A stretch of DNA of 64,000 nt, taken from Ancylostoma caninum (lineage: Eukaryota; Nematoda; Chromadorea; Rhabditida; Ancylostomatidae). The notes below the pieces were generated by a model, which worked only from the letters and a program-made list of their open reading frames with translations, did not search any database and was not told the DNA's origin. The DNA lies in NCBI GenBank assembly GCA_037903475.1, contig JBAJFG010000467.1, positions 1 through 64,000 on the forward strand. Direction: 5' to 3'. A program made the translations under genes and the position numbers. Position 1 is the first letter of the stretch, and every line of letters starts with the position of its first letter. Below, piece by piece: positions 21,394-33,997 of this stretch.

Positions 21394-22745
21394 ATCACTA
21401 CTTATAATAACGCGCTTAGTCTGTCTGTCTGTGAGTGTACGTGTGTGTCAGAGCGTTACGAAATTAGTCCATTCAGTTTCCGAATCAGTATTAAGCGGTG
21501 AACTAACATCGATAACACATTAGTTGATATCTGCGATATCGTAACGGTCTTTACTTTGTGTGTCACGTGTGTGTGTAGAACGAAATTCGAGGGCGTGGCT
21601 TTGAGTGATGCCGACCACTCCACCTTTACATGAAGGGTGCGCCGGCGCCCAAAGTGGGAGGAGACGGGTCCACGGCTGTGATAAGGGTGCGTCGGCGCCC
21701 AAAGTGGGGGGAGACGGGTCCACTGCTGTGATAAGGGTGCGTCGGCGCCCAAAGTGGGGGCAGACGGGTCCACTGCTGTGATAAGGGTGCGTCGGCGCCC
21801 AAAGTGGGGGGAGGCGGGTCCCTGGCTGTGATAAGGGAGCGTCGGCGCCCAAAGTGGGGGGAGACGGGTCCACTGCTGTGATAAGGGTGCGTCGGCGCCC
21901 AAAGTGGGGGGAGACGGGTCCACTGCTGTGATAAGGGTGCGTCGGCGCCCAAAGTGGGGGGAGACGGGTCCACTGCTGTGATATCACTACTTATAATAAC
22001 GCGCTTAGTCTGTCTGTCTGTGAGTGTACGTGTGTGTCAGAGCGTTACGAAATTAGTCCATTCAGTTTCCGAATCAGTATTGAGCGGTGAACTAACATCG
22101 ATAACACATTAGTTGATATCTGCGATATCGTAACGGTCTTTACTTTGTGTGTCACGTGTGTGTGTAGAACGAAATTCGAGGGCGTGGCTTTGAGTGATGC
22201 CGACCACGCCACCTTTACATGAAGGGTGCGCCGGCGCCCAAAGTGGGAGGAGACGGGTCCACGGCTGTGATAAGGGTGCGTCGGCGCCCAAGTGGGGGGA
22301 GACGGGTCCACTGCTGTGATAAGGGTGCGTCGGCGCCCGAAGTGGGGGGAGACGGGTCCACTGCTGTGATAAGGGTGCGTCGGCGCCCAAAGTGGGGGAG
22401 ACGGGTCCCTGGCTGTGATAAGGGAGCGTCGGCGCCCAAAGTGGGGGGAGACGGGTCCCTGGCTGTGATAAGGGAGCGTCGGCGCCCAAAGTGGGGGAGA
22501 CGGGTCCACTGCTGTGATAAGGGTGCGTCGGCGCCCAAAGTGGGGGGAGACGGGTCCCTGGCTGTGATAAGGGTGCGTCGGCGCCCAAAGTGGGGGGAGA
22601 CGGGTCCACTGCTGTGATAAGGGTGCGTCGGCGCCCAAAGTGGGGGGAGACGGGTCCACTGCTGTGATAAGGGTGCGTCGGCGCCCAAAGTGGGGGGAGA
22701 CGGGTCCACTGCTGTGATAAGGGTGCGTCAGCGCTCAAACGTGGA
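21394..22745 (+). repeat. 589-bp tandem duplication carrying 50-bp minisatellites
   Basis: Unit 1 starts at 21394 ('atcactacttataataacgc') and unit 2 at 21983. The 239-bp non-repetitive heads are nearly identical. Each is followed by an array of about 50-bp units ('aagggtgcgtcggcgcccaa', 'agtggggggagacgggt', 'ccactgctgtgat'): 7 units at 21633-21982 and about 10 at 22222-22745. Unit variants ('ccctggctg', 'aagggagcg') are shared between arrays. Because the unit is not a multiple of three, several long proline/histidine-rich frames appear on the minus strand; they are artefacts. Confidence 0.93.
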
Positions 22746-23570
22746 GGAGCGCCTGAAAATATAGCTATCGATGCAGGAGGGGTGCGCCGGTGTCCACTAC
22801 TAAGGGAAACGTCATGAGTTAGATCTATATTTGTTAAATCGATTCGATGGCGTCTCACATCAATCGTAAAAAAAACTAGATGTCAGACCACTGCGCGGAT
22901 TAGTATGCAATCCGTGTGGATCCTTCCTCCTTACGTCCTTCCCCGCGTTCTTCTCTTCTCATTTGTTTATGAACACACCGCACCCTCCACTTTTATATGT
23001 TCTAACTGACTCTTATCACTTGACCAGCTATAACAAACCAAGAATGATAGACCATTTTCTGCGGTCAATCCAGGTTGAACCGGTTATATATAGTTACAAA
23101 AAAGCTGCAAATGATAAAATTGCTTCAAGAAGGTTAATCCTCTTTGATGAGTGCATTTTTACATGAGAAAAAGCAATGGAAAGGGTGTGGGGCACATTGT
23201 AGAAAAAATGTGGAATAGCTGTGACTTTATTTGAATGAAGAAGCCATGCGAGCGAAGCGAACATTAGGAAAAGTCTGGAAGTCCGGCGTCAGCCGGACGG
23301 CCAGACTGGTTATATAAATCATGGTAGTGCAACAAAATTTTCTAGAGCGCAGGCGTAGGGGAATAGCACGTGATCGCACGCTTTAGCCGTGAGCTCATAT
23401 CGAAGTTATTCATTACTAAAAACTAATGAAAGGATCAAACACTGGTACGAATTTGCGCATCCATTTCAATAAATGTGCACATTCATAAATTCTTCAGATA
23501 TGAACAGGAGTAGTTTGTCTAATGTGTGTCTACCTCATTTTATTCTAATTACCAAACGCATTAGAAAAAA
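22746..23570. other. Minisatellite flank and gene-free interval
   Basis: 22780-22965 is the shared flank of the minisatellite family (see 4806). Beyond it I searched for the next cdk-12 kinase exon (expected to encode the VAIKK/VALKK lysine region) on the minus strand and found none. An imperfect inverted motif 'gtccggcgtcagccggac' is at 23281-23298. Confidence 0.5.
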
Positions 23571-23575
23571 CCAAC

Positions 23576-26500
23576 CTGTCACCTTATCCCTTGCTTTATA
23601 CACTTGCCCATAAGTACCCTCACCAACTTGGTATAATATCTCGTACTTCTCCACAAACCCGCTACCCCATTCATTCGATAAATCGACTCCTCTCCGAATC
23701 TTGTTCAGAACTCTAAAAACAAAACAAATCATCGCACAACGGCTAGAATAAAAAACTGAAAATTACGTTGGACGATCGAATCCTCGTTTCTTGATGTTGG
23801 AAACGTTTGGCATAGGTAATCCCGTCGTGCGAGTGGGAGCTGATGAACTACTAGCCCCGGAACCAGATGGCACCATGGGATCAGGGGGCATGTTGCCGGT
23901 GAGGGGAGGAAGAGGTGGAACTGGTGGTGGCGGTGCAGGTTCGAAGGGAATCGGCGGGACAGGAGGAGGTGGGACAGGGATACTACTCAGCGGTGGCACC
24001 ATCAGTTCCGTTTGCTGAAATCATATGCGATGATTTTCCTTCCGAAATTATCAAACGAACTGTCAGATATCTTGAAAAAAGTGTACAGTATTGAAGAAGG
24101 AAATCACCTTAGAGTCCGCAGACGGTGCTCCAGGAACAGGTGGAATAGGAGGAGGTGGTAGATGCATTCCAACAACGGAAGTGGGTGGGGGAACGGCCAC
24201 TGGTACGACTAATCCACTCGTAGTAATCTTTAAAAAACATGGCATGGAAACATGACTAATCAATTCTCATTGTTACACTGTTCAAAAGGTGCAATACAGA
24301 GAAGCGAAAATAAGGTAAGCCGGAGCATAGGTACAGACAGCATGTCCATGAGATTAAGCACAAGCACAAGACTTTTCGTTCTCCGCTACAGAATTAAGCT
24401 ATCTCAGTGGCACAGCAACGTTCATGGAGTCTCGTTTGGGGTACGAAAGGAGATAGCCGCTTAACCCTAGTACGGTTCTGTCTATGAATATTGCAAAAAG
24501 AGTGACAATAAGAGTTCGACGTGTTCTCCCTTCACAGTCTATAAAGACATAGCGGGTTCCCAGCAACGTCCAATTCTGAACACAATCATAAACTTCAAGT
24601 AGTGACTCCTTTCGTATTTAAAGAGGAGTTCGACCTCATCTTCAATTTTTTATTCGCTGTGGGCGAAATGTTCTAATAAGTTTAACAAACCGCTTTACGG
24701 AGATCAATCAACCGCTATTTGTGAGAATAATCTGTGGTTAGTGTGCACAGCGAATACATTACGCCATGTCAAAAATCACGCAACAACTATAGCTCATTTG
24801 TTATGAGGCACCGTGCATTTATCACGAACGCCGAAAATCACAAATTCGGCTCTTTGAAGGAATTCTGAGTATACATAATCCACGGCAGCTCACGTAGACT
24901 ATTTCAGTACGAATCTAAAAACGGCATACGTCTCTTTGAGCAAAAAGGCACCTACCATAAATTCTCTCGCTGCTTTCAAAAGATTTGCCATCCCTAAGAT
25001 AACTACCTTCTAACGGAGTAATGGTGCAGTTTCAGTTTTAACTTGCTATGATTGCATTGAAAGGAATGTTAATACTGATTTTTACTCATGTAATGATAAC
25101 CATTTTTTAACGTCTGTCTTAAACAGCGTAATAAATGTATGTAATGTATGTATCTCAGGAACGATTTCTGAGGTGAAATTCTGCCTTTAGAAAGAAATGA
25201 GCTCGAGCTTCAGCCATCAGGTATTTGCCGTGAGTTCTGGAAAATTGTACTGGATGGCGAATTTGGTACCGACTTTGCTCTCAGCATGCTTCACATTTTT
25301 TTCACGCTTCACATTTTGGATTCACATATAGAAACTCACTAGTTGATAATACTGCGCAGTTGCCGGATCAAGAAAAGTCGGAGGAGGGCAGGCGACTGGC
25401 AATGTCATAGGTAGAGTTGCAGTCTTCTTATCGATGTTCTTGGCATCCTAAAGACAAACCCCGTAAAAGACATTTTCCAGCAGAGAGAAATTAAAGCTGA
25501 CTAACCTCACTGCTCGAGCTGCTCGATGAGCTATCTCTTTTTCTGCGCTTCAGCTTCCGATGCTTGTCACGGTTTCTAATTAACGCATCAGCCGATTCGC
25601 CATGCTTTCGAACAAGCTCACCAAACAGCGTGGTTCTGTCCCGCAACCTAAAAAATGCAATCTAATCAATGTTATTAATTCCATCATAGTATGCAACTGG
25701 TAGGGGTAAATCGATGAGGAGGAAAGAGTGAGGTCTCCACTGAGCTGGATACCTGAAACCCCGGAATTTAAAATCAAAACAATTCTTGAAAAAAACTGCT
25801 TGAAGCTAAAATTTAAAAAATGCTGAGAAATAATATAAAAAAGATATAATTTCTATCAAGACTTTCGTCCAGTCAATAGTGCCATTCATGTAAGTTTATT
25901 GAAGCTACAAAGTCGGCTAAACTATACAAACGTACGTTATCTCGTCATCGCTACTGTCGCTGCTGGTTGATCGCCTTCTCCTTCCTTTCCCACTTTTCCT
26001 CCTCGGTGGTGTGCGAGAACGGTCCCGTCTGCAAATATGTGACTAAACAACATCATTTCTTCTTCACCGGAGCAAAAAAGTTTGCTATGAACGGATCAGC
26101 TCCTAAGATAGAAACCACTTATGAGTAAATAAGCAACACCAAAGCCAACACTGAGAAAGCTACATTGTTGAAACTTAGCCAGCAAAACATAGGCGGTTAT
26201 GAAATATCACATAAATTGTAGGAGATTACTATGTGCAGTGAGGATATGGAAAGCAAATATATGTGGTAACTCTTACCTTGACCGCTTTTCCTTCTTTTTT
26301 CGTTCCTCTCTTTCTCGCCGTTTGCCTCGGTCCCTACCGTTTTGGCTTCTATCTCGATCCCTCCTTGAACGAGACCGTGACCTTGATCTTCGACTGAACG
26401 GGAACAACATAACACCAAATATTTATACAGTACGCATCAAATATATGTACAATATCTTAGCCAAATTATCCAAAGAGGGGAGGGGGTTAAATCTGCATAT

Positions 26501-27562
26501 ACAGTATCATAATCGCGAAACACTCTGCTATATGAAGCTTGTAAAGACGAATGACAACAAAACGCGTTCACTTGTGAGATTACAAAACTGCATCTCGAAC
26601 AGTAATGAAAATTGTGACCTACTCAGCAGATCTTCTGGAAAAATTAGAGTTACGTTTACAGAGTTTTAACAATGTCTCTAAATCTTCAACTGCTAACAGT
26701 GTGATGTGATGCTTCGAAATCTTTCCATTCGCTATATCCATTTCATTCACATAGATTATGGTCGACTGTCCGCCAGGGATGTGGCTGTTTTTGAAAAGCC
26801 AATCCGTTGTAGGCGCATGTGTACATGAGAGCTCTTTAGTCGAAATTACGAAAATGGCTACGATTCTGAACATTCTGGGAGAGAAAAATTATTCCAATCG
26901 TTTCAAAAACAAATAATTCTGGCCATTCTAAAATTTAAAAAAAATCCATACAAATGAGTGCCTGGTAGAATTTTTCGACAGAAACGAGTGTTTAATTGGA
27001 AACTTTTTAGTCATATCTAATATGATGCATGATAATCCTCTAAAATGGATAAAGACTGCATTCATAGGCGTTTAAAGTTTACAAATTTCAAGCAATCTCA
27101 GGAAAGTTCTTCATTACCTCTACCAAACAGAACTCATTGGTGACACGCAGGAATTCACATTTCTGCTAGATATAATTATCGCTGAACATGTCAAAGAATT
27201 GACAGAATGGATATGGCACTCATTCTTAGAACAAGTAACAGAAAACCGTTTTGGGAGCAGGTTATTAACCACGCACGAAATCTTGCCTTCAAAACTACGA
27301 GCCACCCTGGATCTGAGCGAGATCAAATTAGCGGTTTCCAATTTTTCACCTCGAAAACAATGACTGACGAAGAAATACATGAATTATCGAAGCAGAAAAC
27401 ATACCTCGAGCCTCTGTCACGTTCGAACGGTGGCGAAGCTGAAGGTGTTCGCTCTCGCTTCTTCTTTTTGTGTGATCTATAGCGCGGACTAGGTGTTCGA
27501 TCCCTATCCCTTGAACTTCTGCGGGATTTACGCTCATGGGAAGAACCAGGAGAGATGTCCAT
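23576..27562 (-). CDS. cdk-12: Cyclin-dependent kinase 12/13 orthologue, 5' eight exons (kinase domain incomplete)
   Basis: Eight minus exons keep phase throughout: 27562-27405, 26393-26277, 26028-25936, 25647-25506, 25447-25340, 24227-24108, 24014-23767 and 23712-23576. Exons 1-4 encode an Arg/Ser-rich region ('DISPGSSHERKSRRSSRDRD', 'SRSRSRSRRDRDRS', 'RRRRSTSSDSSDDE') plus 'LRDRTTLFGELVRKHGES'. Exons 5-7 are proline-rich ('HLPPPPIPPVPGAP'). Exon 8 gives 'RRGVDLSNEWGSGFVEKYEI' and the glycine loop 'GEGTYGQVYKARDK', which is diagnostic for CDK12/13, the cyclin-K-dependent kinase of the RNA polymerase II C-terminal domain in the nucleus. An acceptor TTTTTAG sits 5 bases before the ATG, fitting SL trans-splicing. 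Exon 8 ends at a GTTGGT donor, and no further kinase exons (catalytic Lys, HRD, DFG) were seen on the minus strand to position 1. Either a very long intron, a misassembly or a truncation is possible. Confidence 0.88.
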
Positions 27563-27599
27563 TGCATCTAAAAATAACAAATGCAGTTTCAGAACCGGT

Positions 27600-29100
27600 G
27601 AGAGTTCAAACAAGAATTAGGAAATATAAACTTTTCGTTTCTCCAGATCGTCGGCTTATGCACATCATAGTTTAGAAAACGACAGCCTTTTAGAGCTGAT
27701 TAAACATGAGTCTGCCATCCCGGGTGAAGCTATGTGCCATCTCTCTACCTCAGCCTCTCACAATGGATTATGTGCCGATCAAAGTGAGGTAATTGAAAAT
27801 ATTGGTGAAGAATATTTGCAGGTAGTCCAAATGAACAAGTGATGTTGAATGTATGAGGGCTAGAGTGGCTTACAGAGCGTCCGAAAGTCGGTTTTTAGGA
27901 CATACTCAGAAAAGCCCTGAGATTGTCAACTTCTACTTGGAAGAGGTTCAATGCAGTAACTAAGTTGGAACTGAAATTTCCAGTCAATCTTTCTTCCCGT
28001 AGCGAGTTAGTTTTCAATGATAAAAAAGTCCAATTCAAATTCCGACATCGTTTGGCGCCGAAATATTACAATGTGATATCTGCAGATCAAACGGTGCCAG
28101 CCAGCGAGAGCAAAAAATGAGATGTTGCATGTTTATCTATCTATCATGATTTTCACTTCGAAAAAAATTAGAGCCATGAGATGAGCGTGTACACCTTCTG
28201 GTCCTAAGTTAGGTGAGATCTCTAAATCCTATTCAGATTACGGCTTACATTAATGCCGCCGATAGAGGTTATGCAGAACAACTCATACAATCTCCCCTTA
28301 AAGTAAATAAAGTCAGCTATCTAGTTCCTATATTCGTTCTACTGCTGAAAACCATTTCATCGGCAAAATGGAATAATCATAGACAGAAAGCAAAGCTTAG
28401 ACTCAACCTGCACTTTCTCCATAACCGGAAAAGTAGTTTATGTAATTCTCAAACGCAAACGCTTGTGAGCAATTCATTAGAATATTAGCAAAACACTAGA
28501 CGACATTATGAGAAAGGAAGCGAAAAGGAATGATAATTACGACGATATTAATTTACAACGCTTTTTGAATTAACACCAAAAATTGACGCGAACGGCGGGT
28601 CTCAACTAGGAGCTGAATAAGCACCACGCGGAAGTAAAGGTGCGGTTTAGCAGTGGGTGCACAGTCCTCAACGAGATAGAACCACTAGTAAATCGAGAAA
28701 CAGAAAGAGGAGTAGAGGCAAAACAAGAAAGCAAGGTACATAATTTCAAATGAATTCGAAAAGGACCTTTACCCTCATACTCTAATTCGAATGTTCATTC
28801 GAATATTATTCAGACCGAAACGCACGCGCTATACATGCTTCTCATAGAACACAGCAGCCAGCGTCAGGTCACCTTCGACGGTTCGACATCGGGGACCGAT
28901 GCGACCATAGAGGGAATAGTGGTGAGCATGGGTTTTCGAAAGTGAGGGTTGAACTTGAAAATCGGAGGCCTAAAAGTGAAGGTTGCCTACCAAATCGTGA
29001 GCGTCGACCGGAAGAGGGGGGGGGAACTGTTCCTGTTTTTCTTTTTTTTTCACCGTTTTTGTAAAAATAAAGATTGCTGATTTTTCACGAGCTCTGATGT
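27600..29100. other. Upstream region of cdk-12, no gene recognised
   Basis: Contains the putative promoter region of the minus-strand cdk-12 gene. Frames at 27923-28120 and 28213-28488 (plus) have no recognised domain. A homopolymer-rich stretch occurs at 29015-29060. No clear gene. Confidence 0.4.
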
Positions 29101-29109
29101 TCTGCACAC

Positions 29110-30590
29110 GATTTCTGAGGATACAGAAGAGCCGAGAGGAAGTTCGCCTATATATGATTCAGGGGAAAGAGTACTAAGCAAATATGTCTGAATTTGTCTG
29201 CTAATCGAAATACGGACTGAAAAAATTCATCCTGAAAATTGAAGATTTTTTGAATTTCGCACACAGGATTTCCAAAAGTAAGGAGGAGCTAAGCCGAAGC
29301 TCGGCTAAGATAGGATAGAGGAGACTCAGTCGTATGTGAATACGTGCAAGCGTGGCAGCGGATTTGGAATAAAACAGAGAAATGAAGCTTAAAATTTTTC
29401 ATTTTTTCCGATATTTGGTACGAATTTTCAGGAACCAGGGGCGCGCTCCACGGATCTGTGATGTTTGGTAGTAAGCAGCAACAGAAAAGTTTAAAAATAT
29501 GGAGATGTTTAGAGCAGACCCCGATTTGACTTGATACTGACGTGGGAAAATCCAGAAAAATGGTGCATGGCAGGATCGGGTTCGCGCCGCGGCTCGCCAC
29601 GCGCCAGGTACTGATCTTTTCTTGAAGGCGCGGTTGCCTGTTATGTAACGAGGGTTTCCTCTATCGAACCACATAGAACACTCCTATATTCGGTAGCTAC
29701 TTCATCCCGCCATTTTTCCAAACAGCCGGAATTTTGAACTTCTAATCGATTTTTTTTTCAGGCATGGTTGAAATCTTTGTTCAGAGGCGCGGTTGTCTGC
29801 ATAATCAGCTCAATATGCTGCGTCGACTAGTATAGGACTCGAAGCTGGGATTCGCGTGAGAAGCTCTGTTGCCCGTTACGTGAGCACGCCACAACGAACG
29901 TGCTCACCTAGCCTTTCGGAACATTGCGCTGAAGATGGAGACGCAGAAAATTTGAGTACGCCCGTTGTAGCGTACTCACCTAAACCGCGGCAGAGCTCCA
30001 CACAAAAATTCCAGCTCCAAGCCCTATACTAGTCGAAGCAGCATCGCATCCTGATTACACAGACAACCGCGCCTCTGAACAACGATTTCAACCAAGCCTC
30101 AACAAATCGATTAAAAGTTCAAAATTCCGGATGTTTGGAAGAAAGGGCGGAATAAAGGAGCTACCGAATATAGGAGTGTTGTTTATGGTTCGATAGAGAA
30201 AACCCTCGCAACCGCGCCTTTGAGAAAAGATCAATACCTGGCGCGTGACGGGCCGCGGCGCGGACCCAACCCTGCCATGCACCTATTTTTCCGGATTTTC
30301 CCACGCCAATATCGGGTAAGGTAGGGGATCTGATCCAAACCTTTTTTTAACTTACCTGTAGCTGCTTTTTACCTAGCATGTTATAGATCAGTGGAGCGCG
30401 TCCTTGTTTTCTTGGAAATTCGTCCCAAAAATCCGAAAAAAAAATAAAAAATTTTGAACTTCATTTCTCTGCTTTTTTTTATATCCGCTACAATTTTGCA
30501 TATATTCGTCTCTATCCTACCTTAGACGAACTTGGACTCAGCTCTTCTGTGTCCTGAGAAATATTGAGCGGAAAATCCGAGAAATCTTTG
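29110..30590. repeat. 1.5-kb imperfect palindrome
   Basis: Arms of about 650-800 bp (about 29110-29890 and 29985-30590) are diverged inverted copies. Mirrored landmarks are 'agaggcgcggttgtctg' (29783) with 'cagacaaccgcgcctctga' (30060); 'ggcgcggttgcctg' with 'gcaaccgcgcc'; 'ggtactgatcttttct' with 'agaaaagatcaatacc'; and 'cagaagagc' near 29125 with 'gctcttctg' near 30541. The centre (about 29890-29990) has a further small inverted repeat with 'acgtgctcacc' and 'gcgtactcacc'. Frames within are shadows of one another. Probably a foldback transposon or an inverted duplication. Confidence 0.8.
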
Positions 30591-30643
30591 ATCTTCACAA
30601 GGAAAAAATGGAGTTGGGGGGAGCCACTTCGTACTGATCAATA

Positions 30644-30771
30644 ATATGACCTGTCCTGCACGTTCTGACTTGTTTGCATTTTGGGTAACTATTGTACGTT
30701 AGGAGAGCTAACAAGTCAGAGCGTTCTGGTCGTGTCAACTAACAAGTCAGAAGGTGCAGGACAGGTCATAT
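30644..30771. repeat. Small inverted repeat (about 33-bp arms)
   Basis: 'atgacctgtcctgcacgttc' then 'tgacttgtt' at the left is mirrored by 'aacaagtcagaa', 'ggtgcaggacaggtcat' at the right. A further 'aacaagtcagagcgttct' copy lies between. MITE-sized; no target duplication called. Confidence 0.7.
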
Positions 30772-31739
30772 CATCGACTTATACCAAGTGCCCCCCCCCC
30801 CAACTCCACTTTACCCATATTTGCCTAGTACTCTTTCTGTTATATCCATGTACGGGCGGCCTTCCTCTAGGCTCTTTTGGGTCCTGGGAAATCTTGGGCG
30901 GGAAATGAAAGAAATCATGAGACTTCAATGTTAACTCCTCGACTTTATTTCTTTATTGCAGGTATAATTTTGAACATTTTCCATATCATCCCTTCTCGTC
31001 TGTTTTGCTGTATTCACGCTCGGAACAATAACTCGATTAATTCACGATCTCGGATCCCCCTCCCCCGGTGAAGGTTCCCCCCTGGCTCGGCTAAAAGTGA
31101 AGGTTGGGTAAGCACGATATTCAGGGTATTCCACCTATGGATGCGACTGTCGGCCGGTAGAGCCGAAAATCAACACATACCGTTGGCATTGCTGCAACGG
31201 CGGATCGCCAACATCGGCGGCCGCCGTGACGGTGGTGCAGGCTCCAGCTGAGTGTAGCGGCAACCTTACGAAGTGCTGATTACGAATGCACCACTGATGA
31301 ATGAAGATGACCACGAGAATACATAAAGGCTTGAACGCACGAGTACTGGAGTAATAATGAGCACCAGCACTATAAAAATTCCTTTTGCAGCCATGTTCCG
31401 CTTGACAGTGCCATCGATGCAAGCATGAGTTCATCAAAACTAACACTAATGCAAGTGCTGCTTTCTTCTGGTGTGCTGCAAAAAAGTACCAATTTCATGG
31501 TTGCGTCATACTGCCGAGAAAAGAGAACACCTCCAAAGGTGTGGAACGTTGCACTTGGGGAAGAATGTGAGTCTAAACGGTGGTATTGATTGGTCATGGT
31601 ATTGACTGATGTATCGCAAAGCTTGGTCGCACCTGCTTTCCCGGTAGCGTGCTCCACACTCCGCGCACAGTGAGTGAACAGCCATTATGTTCAGCCACCT
31701 TTAAGCCGTGAGAACCCCTGTATTCGTCTGAGATTACAG

Positions 31740-32020
31740 TGCCGCTATAGTCTTCGAGGACTGTAGCACCCTGCGTCGCCGTCACTGGCGACTGTGACAC
31801 CGGTGCGCATCGATTGTGGGTGGGGCGTCGCGGCGGCCGCCGATACCAGCAACTGCGACATCGGTGCCTATCGATTGGTCGCCAACATTAGTGATCGGCC
31901 GCCGCCAATGTTGGCGAGTGCGGCTTCGGTGCAAATCGATTGCGAGCGGTCGCCAACATTGGCGGCCGCAGTCGCCGGCGACGCAAGGTGCTATACTCCT
32001 CGACGGGTATAGCGGCTACC
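31740..32020. repeat. Foldback repeat with GC-rich arms
   Basis: Left end 'gccgctatagtc' with 'gaggactgtagcaccctgcg' is mirrored by 'acgcaaggtgctatactcct' with 'gggtatagcggc' at the right. Between the arms, 'cgatcg' and 'gccaacattggcgg' motifs repeat. A related segment occurs at 34436-34545 ('gccgctagcatggccgccgg', 'ctgtactcctcgagaggtat'), and another 'gccaacatcggcggccgcc' is near 31207. A non-autonomous element is likely. Confidence 0.7.
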
Positions 32021-32176
32021 TTATGCTCGTCCGCTAGCCACCCCCGTATACACGCGGAAAAGACTGTGCCAGAAACGAGAAGGGTAATACTGCATATTTA
32101 CATTTCATTCAAAACCTATTTTCGAAGTGATTATTTAGCCTATAGGAAGAAGTTGTGGCTTTTTAGCCTTTATAAA

Positions 32177-33714
32177 CAGGGTCAAGCGTACGATGGTAAT
32201 TTACCGAGGGGGACCGCCTCGGGGGAACAGGGGGGTCGCCTGAAGAGAGTAGTATGATAACAGCAAAATATGCAAATTCATGTTTCACCAGCGAGCTCGA
32301 AGTTCGATTCCTCGCGAGGACGGTAGTTTTGCAAACACTTCAATATGCTCTTCTTCTCTTATTACCATGAATAACAAGTGTAAACTTTCTTCTTAAGCTT
32401 GGACGTTTTATTTGGCTGTAAATCGACTCTTACGGTCCAATAAATATGTAGCTCGAAAGGCAATTCCGTAGATGGTGTCTAAGAACCTCTGGACATCACA
32501 TGATGCTTTGAAGCTATGGGGGCGGTTTTCCAGATTCAAACCTCATGAGGACACAAAATCCCACGGCTTTTCTTTCGTTGGACATGTTTTTATGGCGATA
32601 AGACCACATAAGACACAACCGCAAAATTTGTTAAATTTGAGGAATGTTGACGCTCAATACCTCACAGAACCAGAAGGTCGTGTAAGAAACGACCCTAAGC
32701 ATAAGAAAGAGCAAATCTTACTTTATTGTAAAGCCTTGAAGCTGTTCCCTCATATGAAACAATTATGAAGTTATTCGCTTCAGATTAGCACAACAATCTT
32801 AAATTTGCCAAAAATCAGATTTTTCCCATGGCTTTTTTCAGCGCATATTCAAAAGCTGACAAAGCCTTAAATATGATTCCGAAAGAGGAGATCAAGCTCT
32901 ATATTCCTGTAAAATTTCAGCTCTCAATCTTACCTGGGACGAGTTTTATTCCATTGGTAAACCGATGGTAAACCGTTGGTAAAAATGCCAATTTTCCCAT
33001 CTTTTTACCAACGAATTTCCACCCAAATTTAACCCTATTAATCCAAGTCTCTCAAGCTAAAAAAATGTGTACAAGAAAGCGCATATCTTCCTCATAGCAG
33101 AACGATTTAAGCGATTTTCCTAGGTCACCTGTCAACCCTTTTTAAATTCGTGACAAACAACCATACATCTTCACGTGTACGACTCTAATTCTGAGTGAAA
33201 GAACACCACTCGCGCGCTACTTTCACAGCACGAAAAGGGTCCTGAGAATTTGTTTTCGTTCATACACATAGATACTTGACGTCCAACTGCTCCACATGCA
33301 TTTTTCCATTTTGCAAAAATTGGTCTCCGGCGGAGATCGAACCCTGGACCTGCTTGAGCATGAATACGACTTCTGCATCATTCCAGTTGCTTATAATAAA
33401 GGTGTTTATGTGCGACATAGACATGTGCGACAACTGAGTGGTTGTTTCGTTGATAAAACTAGAAATTCAAAAATAAAAATTAAAAATTGAAAAGTGAATT
33501 TTAAAAAAATAATTGAATTTAAAAAATGAGAAATTAACTTTAAAAATTAATTGAAATCAAAGAATATCTTCCGGATGTTTTGGAAGTTGTTAGATTACAA
33601 TAACTAAAAACGTAAAAAAAATGTTGTGGAGAGAGACGCATTTTTCTCGTCTACAAGGGGGGGGGGGGGGGTCGCCTAGGGGTCGAACTCTTACCAACAC
33701 CACGCTTGACCCTG
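32177..33714. mobile_element. hAT-type non-autonomous transposon (8-bp TSD TTTATAAA)
   Basis: Ends are 'cagggtcaagcgt' and its inverse 'acgcttgaccctg'. They are flanked by identical 8-bp duplications TTTATAAA at 32169-32176 and 33715-33722. The 8-bp duplication and the CAGGG terminus are hAT-superfamily hallmarks. Ends are followed by G/C-homopolymer-rich segments ('gaacaggggggtcgcc' on one side, G13 on the other). The interior (1.5 kb) lacks a recognisable hAT transposase; a 98-residue frame at 32472-32768 is unidentified. It also holds two tRNA-B-box-like stretches (near 32312 and 33338). Same family as 40486-41749. Confidence 0.92.
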
Positions 33715-33997
33715 TTTATAAAAGTCAGAGTTTTTCTACATTGGAATTAAGGCCGTATCCTCTCTTCAGATAGGCCATGATTTCCCACTTATAGTTCGCA
33801 GCATTGATACGCCAACCTTACTACTGACTGATTCAGGAGTAAATGATTTCTTCATTCAGCTCCCCACAATCATAAACGCAAATGATTAGGACTTCAGCAC
33901 TGGACCTAGGTGGGCCTATCTTGTCGAAAAAAGTAACTACTTTTATTTCACAGGCGTTACGAAAACAGTGGTGAAGATTTTTGAGCTTTTACAATTG

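Noticed and set aside
21456..22858. Long proline/histidine-rich frames on the minus strand (115-249 residues)
   Set aside because: Produced by 50-bp minisatellite units read in all three frames; the overlapping frames are cyclic versions of one another.
33320..33395. Possible tRNA gene on the minus strand
   Set aside because: A B-box-like 'ggttcgatctcc' is present, but the A box and acceptor stem do not pair, and it sits inside a hAT-type element.
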